This document shows positions 26,346-37,600 of a DNA stretch of 64,000 nt, piece by piece. A model generated the notes under the pieces. That model was not told where the DNA came from and ran no database searches. It worked only from the letters and a program-made list of their open reading frames with translations. The DNA comes from Atopsyche davidsoni (lineage: Eukaryota; Arthropoda; Insecta; Trichoptera; Hydrobiosidae). The translations under genes and the position numbers were made by a program. Every line of letters starts with the position of its first letter. Positions within the stretch are counted from its first letter, which is position 1. The stretch is taken from positions 12,834,001 through 12,898,000 of the forward strand of contig JAILWY010000012.1 of the NCBI GenBank assembly GCA_022113835.1. The letters run 5' to 3'.

Positions 26346-27075
26346 TAGCGGGATTTTAGAACAATGGAAATGGTAATATCCTCTGTTATCTCTCATTCAA
26401 AACATCTCATTGTACAACCGATATAATTCCTTATTTCAGTGAAAAACAAAATGCACTAAATAATTTTATAGTGGAACAATAATAAACTTTTATGCGTGCT
26501 TTAGGTTACAATACTAAATGGAATCAAACATTTAGTAAGCAAACATAGCAAATATAATTTTAATTTTATATATGTTTACAATGCAATATCTATGATTTAA
26601 TAGTGTTGATTTTTAAAAATACGTTTAAAAAATATAATCACTACTGCTTAATTATATGTATATCTGAACAGGAATTGTAATTCCTCAAAAATAATAAAAA
26701 TAACATTATAATTCAGAAAAGCTACAAAATAGATACTTTAATATAGTTTGTACAATTTTTAAAAGTACATATTCAGTAATAAAATAGACAATAAATTTAC
26801 ATCATTCTTAAAATAACCGTGTCCAATGCAAAAAAAAAGTTAAAAAGAAGCGTTTATATTGTAAAACTTGCTTCTGGCAATGAATATGAAAACACGTTTT
26901 TCTTTTATAAAGAACAGCAAAAAAAGGAGTAAAATTATTTCGTTACAATTTTTTGATTATAGTCTAAAAAAGCAATAAATATAACCATTGCAATAAATGA
27001 TAGGTACACTCAGTGGCTTAGAAATTGTTTGGTTTAGAGAAAAAATATATCTTGCCTGAGTTAACGTTCACAATT

Positions 27076-27125
27076 TTAATTTGAAGATAGGCGAATCAGA
27101 TTAGATTCGGCTATCTTTAGATTAA
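27076..27125 (+). other. Hairpin: 22-bp stem, 6-base loop
   Basis: Bases 27076-27097 pair with 27104-27125 around loop AGATTA. There is one mismatch (27091/27110) and two G-U type pairs (27081/27120 and 27083/27118), so both strands could form a near-continuous helix if transcribed. The size is at the short end for an animal microRNA precursor, and no known family is recognised in the arms. A small DNA palindrome or MITE remnant is equally possible. Confidence 0.6.
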
Positions 27126-27791
27126 GTACTTATCAGAGGGGATTTTTATCTCCGGAAATCATCATTCTTACGTTTTTTATTTTCAATTTTATGCTATTTA
27201 AAAAAAAATTATAGGAGTAATATTTTACAATTAAATTTAATACTAAAAATTCTTCAGTTACAGTTAAGTATACGAATATATATATTTGTATTGAATTTGA
27301 AACTTAATAGTTCAATTAAGTCTGATCTATAAAAGGCCTTAGCAATTTTCTAGAGTATTTAAATTATGACCGTTTATTTGCAAATACCCCTAATTTAGAT
27401 CAGTACAGAAGATTTCCAAGAAATAAAAAAAAAACACAACACGATTATACGTTCAAAATTTGTATGCAAGCAATATATTTTTCAGCAAATGAACAGAAAT
27501 CAAACGAAATCCCTGCAAAGAGGAAAATAACGCCACAAAACTTACGCGGTGTGAAGTTTAATAAATTTATACTCAAAGCATTTTTATTGCAGTATTTAGA
27601 AAATATTTTATGAAACCCGTTCTTTTTGTTTCGTATCGGATATCGCCACACGGGCAGTTAATTAATAGACGACGCGGGCGGACTGCGGCCGGGCGCCAGG
27701 GACAGTCCACCCAGAATTTATTTCTCATGAATGAGTTACTAGTATTTCTAATACTTGATGCATTGTTTGATTGTATTATTCATGTTTGCTA

Positions 27792-27817
27792 AAAAACAGA
27801 TACTAAAAACAGATACT
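27792..27817 (+). repeat. Two perfect 13-bp tandem copies beside the foldback unit
   Basis: AAAAACAGATACT occurs twice in direct succession, ending 4 bp before the left arm of the foldback element. It may mark the true outer edge of that element or be an unrelated slippage duplication. Confidence 0.75.
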
Positions 27818-27821
27818 ACGA

Positions 27822-27973
27822 TTGTGTGTACTTACGTCTTGACCAAAGAAAATACTAGACACAATTTTAATAATAAACCATACAAAATTAACGCTTTAAA
27901 AGAAATACTTTTGTTTACCAAATTCTTTGATTTTTCTTACCATTGTATAGATTCAAGACGTAAGTACACACAA
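27822..27973. mobile_element. Foldback/MITE-like element with 21-bp perfect inverted arms
   Basis: The left arm 27822-27842 begins TTGTGTGTACTTACG and the right arm 27953-27973 is its exact complement over 21 bp. Outside the arms the match continues with a small gap for about 5 bp (TACG-A versus TACG-TG). The 110-bp spacer is AT-rich and non-coding. A perfect 21-bp inverted repeat at this spacing is far beyond chance. No clear target duplication is visible, so the superfamily is unassigned. A hairpin-forming transcript is an alternative reading. Confidence 0.65.
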
Positions 27974-29219
27974 CACGTAACACAGTCCGATTAAAATTGT
28001 AATATAAATAACAAAAAGTTCTCCAATGAATACAAACCGAACATTCCAGATAAAAATCACTTGGGCGGTTTCAGGTTCTTTGATTATTTAAATTCATCTG
28101 TTGTTATTTTAATGAAAATTAATACATGCCATGAAATAAAAAAAGTTGAAATATATTGCGATTTCATGCAAATTTGAGTTGACTTTTTAAAAAATTAATC
28201 ACAAAGTACCAATCCAGACATTCACTTTGATGATAATAGAACACGATAAATCATCTTTATAAAAAACACAATTCATTCTCATATAAAACTCTAACAGCAT
28301 GAAACATATATAAACCTGTATAAACCGCTCGCGTAGGAGGACAAAGCAATAGGCAACGTTAAATCATAAATTATTGTGATATGACAAATTAGAAAAGTTT
28401 TCCTTTTATTTTTTTTTAACTTCAAGGAAACAAGCGCACCGTGAACCGTTTGGCGGAGAGGTGAAGCCTGCGGCCCCAAACAAGATATAAACCGGCAATC
28501 ACCCAAACATCTCGATTACCATCCAATCGGCTCCGTTGCACGTGAAAAGCACTCGGCGACCTCAGGTGTACTCCATCGCAAACTATTTGTAAAAACGAGA
28601 ATTTAAAATCTTTTGAGTTCAAACTACAGCATTCCCTGAATCACAAGCGTGGCTACTATTTTTGGTACAGTTTGGCGAAGAAACGTGAAACAAATAAATG
28701 TTTTTGTAAAGTTAAAAAAAAGGACGAAGACGACCCCTAAAAGCTCTGTGAATGACGAAGTGATGCATGTAAGGGCCTCAACCTCGCGTATTGCTTTGAG
28801 TGTAATGAATCGAAAATAAATACCATCGGAATCCAAAGTTGGTAAATATAAAATATAGAATCACATTAGTCAAACAAACGTATTCGTAATTACTGCAAAA
28901 ATAACATGCTTCAACTTCCAAAGAAACGAAAAGCCAGCACAGCGGGTAGTTTAAAATTTTATCATTACATTTTTAAAAAATTTATGAGCTTCATTCTATA
29001 AATATATTTAACAGGAGTTATATAATAAAATAGGTAGATTAATTGTAGGGTGAATTATAAAATTACATCGACGCTGTCGACACAACTAATAAGTAATAAT
29101 TTTTCAAAAAACTCAACCGCAAGATTAATCGCGTAGCCGTTAGATCGCTTCCATCTCCAGCACCGACCAAGGTGCAATGACGTTATGCGATTATTTTCGG
29201 TCCGACTAGACATTTGGCG

Positions 29220-29390
29220 TACGTAGTTTTGATGGCGTCGCAATCGAATGTCGCAGCTCTGGAGAGCGCTCAGCGGGGCGGGCGGGGCGGCGGGGCGGAT
29301 GGGGCGGGCGGGGCGCCGGCACCTCTGCGCGGGCTGATTCAATTTGCGCCACTCGGCGCCGCCGGGGAGCGACTCTGGCCTGACAATCTT
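29220..29390. other. GC-rich island around the G4 tract
   Basis: Open frames run through this block on both strands (29214-29486 +, 29055-29457 -), but their Gly/Ala/Arg/Pro content mirrors the G tract. No protein family is recognised. Confidence 0.45.
29275..29313 (+). repeat. G-quadruplex-forming tract
   Basis: Seven runs of three or four G are separated by C, CGGC or CGGAT (29275-29278, 29280-29282, 29284-29287, 29292-29295, 29301-29304, 29306-29308, 29311-29313). This meets the usual G4 pattern and also gives several GGGGCGG Sp1/KLF-type words. Confidence 0.85.
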
Positions 29391-30469
29391 GCAGCGTTAT
29401 TGAAGCGATTCGATGATTCGGAAGCTTTGCATGCGTATACAGAGAGAATCTATACATCTTACAGACACTTCACAAATATAACCTAACACGCATTCTGTAA
29501 AATAAACAAAATACTTATGTGACTTACCCCTTTAATCTTTCTGGGATGTGTGTAAATATTCAATAATTCAAATAATCTAACGTGAAAAGAAAAAATAGCT
29601 TGCTATAGTCGTTATAATAAAATGATAACAAATTTCATGTCCACAAAAGTTGAATGAAATTTTTAACAAATATTATTTCGGTAGTATTTATTATTATAGA
29701 CAATTAAAAAATGATCATAAAATTATTTTTTATAAACTAAATATCATTTATGTAGTATAATGGATATTGCTTGATGGGAAATTTTCAATATCACAGAGGA
29801 CTTAACAGTTTAAGTGTGTGCGTACTTCGAATAATTTTATTCTAAAAATAAACTTTCAGGTCTTGTCAGTCGCCGGGTAACATAGTTCATGAAATATACT
29901 ACGTGTCTACTTTTTTGAGTTGAAGAAAAGCCTTCGGCTTAAAAAGTACACATGGACCTCGATACTCTTGGCTAATCCATCTTAGCTTTAAGCATTCACT
30001 ATAATTGATGTAGCAAAAGAATGAGAAAATATTACCAAAACGTATCATTAGACAGAACTTCCAGTACAGCTGGATATAAAAGGATCAAAAAATTATAAAT
30101 TAAAATTTATCACATATTTCTCACATGTTAAAAAAAGGGCTTTAGCAAAACGTATCAATAATATAAGAAAACCTATTTTTGAAATTATCCAAAGCATATG
30201 AACAGCGGAAAGTTTTTTTAAATATTTTTGTTGACATTTTATAGGTATCGATATAATTTCATATCAATTAAATTTATCAAAGAGCCTCTCAACTGTACAT
30301 GGATATTTAAATTAACTTTAAATAAAATAAACGTAAACGATGACATATTCTTTAATCCAAGAGCTACAAAACTCCAATGTAAAAAAACTAAGCCTGCATC
30401 GGTGGTTAAAAATTGATGTAATATAATTTCGCATAAATGTGTCAAAAACATCCCTTCGGCTGTAATATC

Positions 30470-30615
30470 CACCTCCCGTGCTTCCCACGCCCAGGGCGGA
30501 GCACCCCCGGCGTGATCAGGGCGGCGCTGATCTCATTGCGAGCGGAAAACCAAATTTGATGCGCCTGGCCTGTCGCACCTGCGCGACCGGCCAACGCGGC
30601 CGGATATTTATTTTG
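30470..30615. other. GC-rich island with E-box
   Basis: CGCACCTGC at 30574-30582 (minus strand GCAGGTGCG) is enclosed by GTCGC/GCGAC, making an imperfect palindrome. No gene is recognised. Confidence 0.4.
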
Positions 30616-30829
30616 TGAAATTAATAATAGGATTGATATACGACAGTACTGACAAGTGAAATCTACAAAGGTTAGAGAGGCAGTACTCATTACTAATGAA
30701 GTCAAAACCTTGAAAATTGTGTTAATCTATCATAAATAAAATTTATTATATATTTCGAATATCGATTACGAATCGCGGTACTATTAGAGTACATATTTCT
30801 TTTGAGTTGTGTTTGTGAAGGAATCTACG

Positions 30830-31100
30830 CAGAATGCGGATTACAGGTATAGAAAACAAGCCCGAAGCCAAGGGAGACAACCTTGCGGGGCACAATCAGC
30901 GCCGGGAGGTGCGTCTGTCCTCAGATCGACCTGATGAAAAGTATAGCTGCCGTTTCACCGCCGGCTGGCCAGGAGGGAAGCTCTGAGCGTGATTTATGTT
31001 CTCGGCTCGGGACGTGCGACCTTGGGGCGCCGGGGGGACGCGGCGGGGAGGGCCGGGGACACGTGGCAGGACACGCGGGGAGGGAAACCCAAACTTACAC
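30830..31100. other. GC-rich island
   Basis: A GC-rich block with overlapping, low-complexity open frames on both strands (30883-31134 +, 30896-31129 -). No domain is recognised and no exon boundaries are compelling. Confidence 0.4.
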
Positions 31101-31859
31101 GTTAACATGTGTGTGGAATCGTCTTCCAAAATAATTGTGAATGTAAATCCAATTATTATGGAATGCCGGTTGTATTGCTAATGTTGTCATTATTGTGCGA
31201 GATGAATACAAGAATTAACATTAAAAGGCATTCATTTTCTTTAGAAATTATAAATAACTACAGGGCAACAAACCAAATCTAAATACGGATATATTTCTAT
31301 TGTATGACAAGAAAGGTTCAGATGTGAGATAGACAGAGTTTTTCTTTAAGATTCGTCGTAAGTGGTTAACCTTAGAGGTTAGAACGTCAATTCTGGACAC
31401 TTCATGTTGACTAGTCTGACCCAAATTTAGGCAGGTAGATTACAAAACCGAGTAAATATACTCAGGATTGATTTCGTAGGGTTAGAAATAATGCTATTTA
31501 TGTGAACATTATATCCATTGGTTAAATCATTTCAAGTTACTTATTAAATAATATTGACATTGTACAGAAGCTGAGAGTCCAAGCGGAAAAAATATCTGGG
31601 AGAGTTCTACAACAGATCATGACAAATCAGGTTTTTATAAAATATTGTGAAATAATTTCTAAATTATATAGAAGTGGCAGAATTATATTATTGTGATAAA
31701 TATTAATCTACCTACATTAACCATGATACCTTTATTAATATAATTTGGTACTGTTTTTTAGTAGCTTAAATATTTAAATGATGCGCTAGGCTTCGCTAGC
31801 TAATGGCTCGGATGGAGAGACATTAGACTGCATAATCTTATTCACGATTGCTTCTACTA

Positions 31860-32130
31860 ATTTAGCCCTGGAGATCTTAAAGGCTCACAATCGAATTTGC
31901 TGCACAGCCAGCCCGCCAAAGAGCCAGTTAAAGGCTATAATGAATAATGAAAGCCTTCGGGGGTGCAGGCCAGAAAGTTACCCGAAAGAAAATTAACGAT
32001 GAAACTCCGCCGAGCCACGCAATGTCTGGGCAGGAACATCGATCGGGGGCATTGCTCCCCCGCTTGTAAAAATGCACATAATTTGTGATTAAATGTATTC
32101 CAGGGAAAAAAGGGATTGTCCGCTCTTGTA
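31860..32130. other. Mixed GC block with GGGATTGTCCGC
   Basis: Carries the second copy of the 12-mer (32112-32123), extended to the 14-mer GGGATTGTCCGCTC shared with 15856. There is no coding signal. Confidence 0.35.
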
Positions 32131-32408
32131 CCGAAAACCTGAAAACAATCTGACCCTCGGGCCACTTTGCCTAAGCCTACTGTGAACGCAATGACCAATA
32201 GCATTCGATGTCAAAATGTGAATAATTTATAAATAAATACTAATTACTATATACGCTTTAGACAAAGTAAACTTTCATATCATAACGTTAACAAAGCAGT
32301 CTCGTTTTATAAAAAAATAATTGGGAACTTTCAGAGCTCCCAAAGGCAGCCGGATATCAGAAAGTAATAATAGACTGCGCATTGATTCAGAATGATTGAT
32401 GTTAATAA

Positions 32409-32438
32409 ATATATATGTGTATATATATATATATATAC
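32409..32438. repeat. Short TA-rich microsatellite
   Basis: TA repeats interrupted by TGTG near 32417-32420, followed by ACATAC. Confidence 0.9.
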
Positions 32439-33489
32439 ATACAGTTCTGGGGTTTCCTCAACGTTCAATTTAGCGTTATATTTTCATAGCTTGCATTTAA
32501 AGTAAAATACAAGAAAAAATGTAAAATAATAATGATAATCTAACCAATAACGGGCAGCTGATTGTTTAAATTATCAATATGTGATGTTCAGTCCTGTGAG
32601 AGACACATATACAATCTGCAATAAAGTTTCCTTGAACCGCATGCTCAGCATGAATGAAATATAACATACCAGTGACGTCTGTTGGCGAGCAACAAGCGAG
32701 CTGTTATTCCCGTTAATACTTAATGCGACTACACAGATAACTTCAGTGCATTTCTTGTGCAGCATGCAAGAAGTGTTCTGAACAATCCTGCAACAGGGAA
32801 CCTCGAACTTCACCGGAGGATAGGAATGAGAAATAAATCTATTATCTATACAATATCAAAAAATATTCGAAGCACACAATGTTATAAAATTTTATTACTA
32901 ATGTATAAAAAAATAAACAAATAATTAAAAGATAGATAGGAAAATGATAACAACCAACATAAAACAACTTATAATTGCTAATAACATCATAACGACGTAA
33001 GATATTAAAGTTTAAAGAAAAAAACTGTAGAAATAAATATTACATAAATTTTAACAAAATGATGAAAAATAAAATAAAGTGAAACAATGATAACTGTGAA
33101 ATAACCACAATACCAATAATATTATTAACAATACCAATGATTATCGATCCGTAAAATAACAAAATTTGACTGACGACAACATAATTTTCATAATCCATAC
33201 CACGTTTGTGCATACTAAATTAGACTGCATCCAATCCATCAACAAAAAAAAAATTAAATGGTACATAAATCGTGTCGAAAACAAACTTCTTATCTTGTTT
33301 CCGTTTTCCTCTCTTTCTTAAACTTTTGTTATTTCTTTTCTAAATCAATCACTGTTCCTTTTGTAGGAAGACCTGATTTGATACATTTTCTTCTGAAAAG
33401 AATTCTCAGAAACAACGTGAGTATCTCCGGAACGGGATTGAAATAAGGATGTCAGTGTTCTAAAGTTTGGACACATCCCTTGCATAAGT

Positions 33490-33800
33490 CAGTGACGTCA
33501 CAATCTACAATCCGGAGCTAAATATAGGCGGCGGCGGCGGCGGCAGCTTCTCACGGCGTCCATTAGGGCCCGCCGTCTCTCCGGTCTCGGGCGTCCGCCC
33601 CGCCGGCTGGAGCCCCCATCACGTATTCCGAAGCCGCACTTATTTTTAATTCACAAATGTAAATAATCGATACGGCTCCAGTGCCACTGTCGGTGCATTT
33701 CGGAGAGACGAGAACGTCTGTTGCAAAATCCGGCAAGGCAATAAATCTCGCGATCCGGAGGGAACAAAGGCGGTGGCCGGATCTATCAATAAACATGCGG
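33490..33800. other. GC-rich island downstream of the CRE/MEF2 cluster
   Basis: Follows the CRE/MEF2/GGC cluster. Short open frames exist on both strands but encode nothing recognisable. A promoter or enhancer is possible. Confidence 0.35.
33493..33544 (+). promoter_or_regulatory. CRE + MEF2-type site + GGC trinucleotide run
   Basis: A consensus cAMP-response/bZIP site TGACGTCA (33493-33500) is followed 17 bp later by CTAAATATAG (33518-33527), a perfect match to the MEF2 consensus YTAWWWWTAR that could also serve as a TATA-like element. Directly after comes (GGC)6 at 33527-33544. The GC-rich DNA downstream has no recognisable first exon. The layout looks like a promoter or enhancer core; no transcript evidence is available. 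Confidence 0.35.
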
Positions 33801-34389
33801 GTCAGTGCGCAAGATGGAGTTCTTGAATTTCCACATGCATACAAAAGCACTGACCAAAAAACGTATGTATAACTAGAGGGGGCGGAAAGAAAAAAAGAAC
33901 GTCTCAACGACTAAGAATAAGATTAAATAATATATTTAAAGTTTTAAGAATAAACGGAAGTTTCAGACGCAACTCTTAAAAAAAGAAAAAAAAAAATAAT
34001 AACATAAGCATGAAATTATTTTGATTAAACATTAAACTATTATATTTTTGGCTTAGCTACATAACAGTTAAAAACTGAGAGTAAAGATCTTACAATTGGT
34101 TACGCAAATGCACATAACATGAAATGCAAATAAATTTTAAAAAAACCACGGACACCTCGCTATGATTTATAAAGACAAAATAAAACAAATTACACTTCTG
34201 AATGCAGATACTATTAAATTTCAAGACCATTCATACAGATCAAAATTGTGTGCAGCTGTAATTTTTAGATGTGAAATAAACTACCTAATTTTTTCGATTT
34301 TCTGCATCGGAATGCAGTTGTAGCATTAGCAAACGGAAAAAAAGATCCAAACAAAACGTTAAAGAAACGAGTCAGTTCCAAAAGTGGTG

Positions 34390-34640
34390 CTGGCAGCGAT
34401 ATTCCTTCGCGCAGCCCTTGTACCCGAAGACCCCGCCTGAGCCTTCTGCTCGGCGGGCTGACACTCGGAGAAGGACGGTGGGCTGAAATCAATAAGGCGG
34501 CGGTTTCACTGCTCGCGGCGAGTCTCCACTCCATGCCCGGCACGGGAGCTCACTCAGCCCGGCACTCCCGCACTCCCGGCACTCCCGGCACTCCTGGCAC
34601 TCCCGGAGCCGGGCCGAGGGCGAGTGCTGGCACTAAAGCC
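34390..34640. other. GC-rich island containing the 9-bp minisatellite
   Basis: The block holds the five-copy GCACTCCCG array and GC-rich flanks. The minus-strand open frame 34265-34543 is not protein-like. Confidence 0.45.
34562..34605 (+). repeat. 9-bp minisatellite, five copies
   Basis: The unit GCACTCCCG is repeated: copies at 34562, 34571 (8 bp, lacking the first G), 34579, 34588 (one C to T change) and 34597. It lies within a GC-rich island and seems to be a recent local expansion. Confidence 0.92.
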
Positions 34641-37600
34641 GAACTGCTCGATGGGACATATCCGTGTCAGTGCATGAAGTTTGATAAAGGATTTTAGGAA
34701 ATGTGCCAAACGCCATGCCTCAGGAATATTATTGGCTTTATTTTGTACCTTGATAGGCGCATGCTATAATAATTAATTTATATTAACGGTAGTGAGTCAA
34801 AATACATGTGTACAAACAGATCTTTAATCGACCGCGAATGACGACTAATAATAAAATAAAACTATTTTATGTGTTTAGAGTAAAAATATGATTAAAAATT
34901 AATATCAGAATTTAAAAGATGTAATTTGATTGAGTATACACTCCATGTTGAAAATTCTACAAGAGACGTGTTGGTGCATACAACGACGCAATTCACAAAA
35001 AATAACTTTTTTGTGAGATCATAATACATATTAAATTAAACATTGCATAAGATAACTAAGTAAATAATTTTTGGAAAATCATATAATAATAATCATTCAA
35101 TAGTTTCAGTTTGCAATCAGAAAATGCAGAGTAACCATGATGACTGCACGGCATATCGAAATATAAAGTTGCACTATATATTTATGAACTCGGCCTCTCG
35201 GACAAGCGCGATACCGCGGAGGATAAACATCGCAGCGGGCTGAGAGCCACTCATCGGTTATTATTATTTATTATCCTCCTTTCGCCTTCGTTTGTGTCAG
35301 TAACAAAACTTCATTGATGCCAGAAAAACTCGCGAAGAATGGATGATACAAGATATTGTTAAACACAAAGAAAGGAAAAGAGGATAGATTTGTGGCTTCA
35401 AATAAAACGTGGCTTTAAGTAATGAATCGAGTACGAAATACAAAAGTAAGTATTGTGGTTGTGTTCTTATTTATTGTATTTTTTACTGTGAGAGATCTAA
35501 ACAACGAGTTATTTTTTAATACAGCACATTTATCTCTGAAAACAAATAGTCTCGAGAGGATTAATAACAAAATAATTGAAGAGTTATCAACTTTTAGAAC
35601 TGTTCTTACAAAAACTTCACGCAAAAAAGCGAATGTTGTATAATAAAGTATATTAGATAATACCATAATTGATTGGTGCGCGTTTGTGAGAATTTTTGAA
35701 TTACGGAATCAAATGATTGATGATGTAAAGGTAATACTTTTAAGCAGCCTTAATTTAATGATCGGTTGAAGCATCTTAAAAGTCGTGGCGCTGTTTCAGT
35801 GGTAACGGTGATTGATGCTTGCTTAAATATATTATTATCAGAATGAAAATAAGTACTAATTGATCTGGGTCGCGACAAAGAAAAACATTCAAAATAATAA
35901 AAACTCTACGCAGGTATTTTAGCGGTGATGGATCGGGTGGACTCGTGAACCGACGGTTCTGTATTGATCAAAATTAGCTGTACTGACGAAGTAATGCGTT
36001 TACCTGAATTTGCATTTATTGGATGGATTATATCTGAAATAGGCTGGCGGTGCGGACGAGCTGCTGTCAGCACTGCGTGCGGTTGCGATGATTGAGCACT
36101 TTGACTCATTTACACTCCATAGAAAAAAGGAATTAATGAAATTCCTCCAAGTGGTATACCATCATTCATTCTTACATTCAAATTGCAAGAATAAATTATA
36201 AAAAATAAGCTAGCGAAATTTAAATTAAAAGATCTATAATAATGCAGTAAGTATTATATTCGTAACATCGAATTTTAACGGTTTCACTGTATAAGGGATA
36301 GTTCCTATAAATAACCAAATTAGGTGAATTGCCTCAGTGGATTATTATGCATGGAGGTTATGGAGCCTCGCTGGGTCATTATTCATGCCCCGATTAACGC
36401 CGATCAATAGGCAGGTGCAGCGGACAAGAAGTGACTGGAATCCGGAAAGGGAAACTCTCTCGACCTGTCCCGGGGACTGCGGGAACCTCCACATGCCCCG
36501 AGTGCTTAAGTGCCACGAATTAATAACACCCCATTGGTTCAATTCTAAGAAGGCAAACGATGACACTAAGAAACGGTTCGCTGTAATTACTACATGTGCA
36601 GACATGAATTATATGGTCACGATTTACCCCTAAATCCTTAAGTAAGACATCATGAATTATGACATAAATTTTAATTTCAATAAATACAAAACAAATTTAT
36701 ACAATTTAGTGTAAGAATTCAAAGCGATCCTGGAGTATTTTCATTATTAAATCTCTTGGGATTTGTATCAGTGAATTTTTTATATAAATTATAATGATAA
36801 AGGGTAAGCGGGGACAATGGTCGCCGTATCTCTTTGCGATCCCATGGCAACCCCCTCGAATCTCTTGTAGTCTCGTAATATATTGCACAAAAATCCGTCA
36901 GTAATTAATGGGGGTGGGTGGCTTGGTGGGTCACCCTGGAGGTGAAATGTAAAAGTTGGTCCCCGACCCGGCGTGCCGGAGGTGACGACACTTCATTCTG
37001 TTTTAATTTGTCTCCAAAAATTCCTCGAATTAAATATAGAAAAAGAGAATAAGAATAGACGCTTCAGAATGAATATTAAAAATATTAAAAGATAACAAAA
37101 AAAAATACTTTCAAGATAATGAACCCATGCAATTTATTCACAGAAAATATCATTATTTTGTCGACGCCTTTTTGTCACATTTTGTCTTTAAATCTTTGTA
37201 CAAAAAATAAAGACAACGTATATCAGCCTACTTTAGTAGCACATATTATGCTAAAATATGAGCACGACGCACAAGAAAAATGCGCAGCGAGGTACAAAAG
37301 TTACATTCTTTACATACACTGTCATTGATAACACTGGAGAAATGACACAACATAATCCCCTAGGCTCACTTGTGCCCGGCGCGGCTGCAAGTTCGCATAA
37401 TTAGTCACTGGAGATACACACTCTGTGCCGAACAGAAACAAATTACCTATTTACATATAAAACTCTCTCTTTATTAGCTAATTCAGCAATCCATGGAGAA
37501 TCTGGATCGAAAAGAAAAAAACATTAACGAGACACCGGAAATATCACGCAGGAGGGGTGTAACTATACATTATGTCAAGTCGATTCGAACACGTACATGT

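Larger units (their letters stand above)
18540..27075. other. Gene-free AT-rich DNA
   Basis: Contains the islands at 20230, 21490, 22330 and 26140 and a weaker one at 24150-24310. GCACCA-TC-TGGTGC, a 14-bp palindrome with an E-box, lies near 23422-23435. The longest frame (101 codons, 24815-25120 minus) is not protein-like. Confidence 0.7.
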
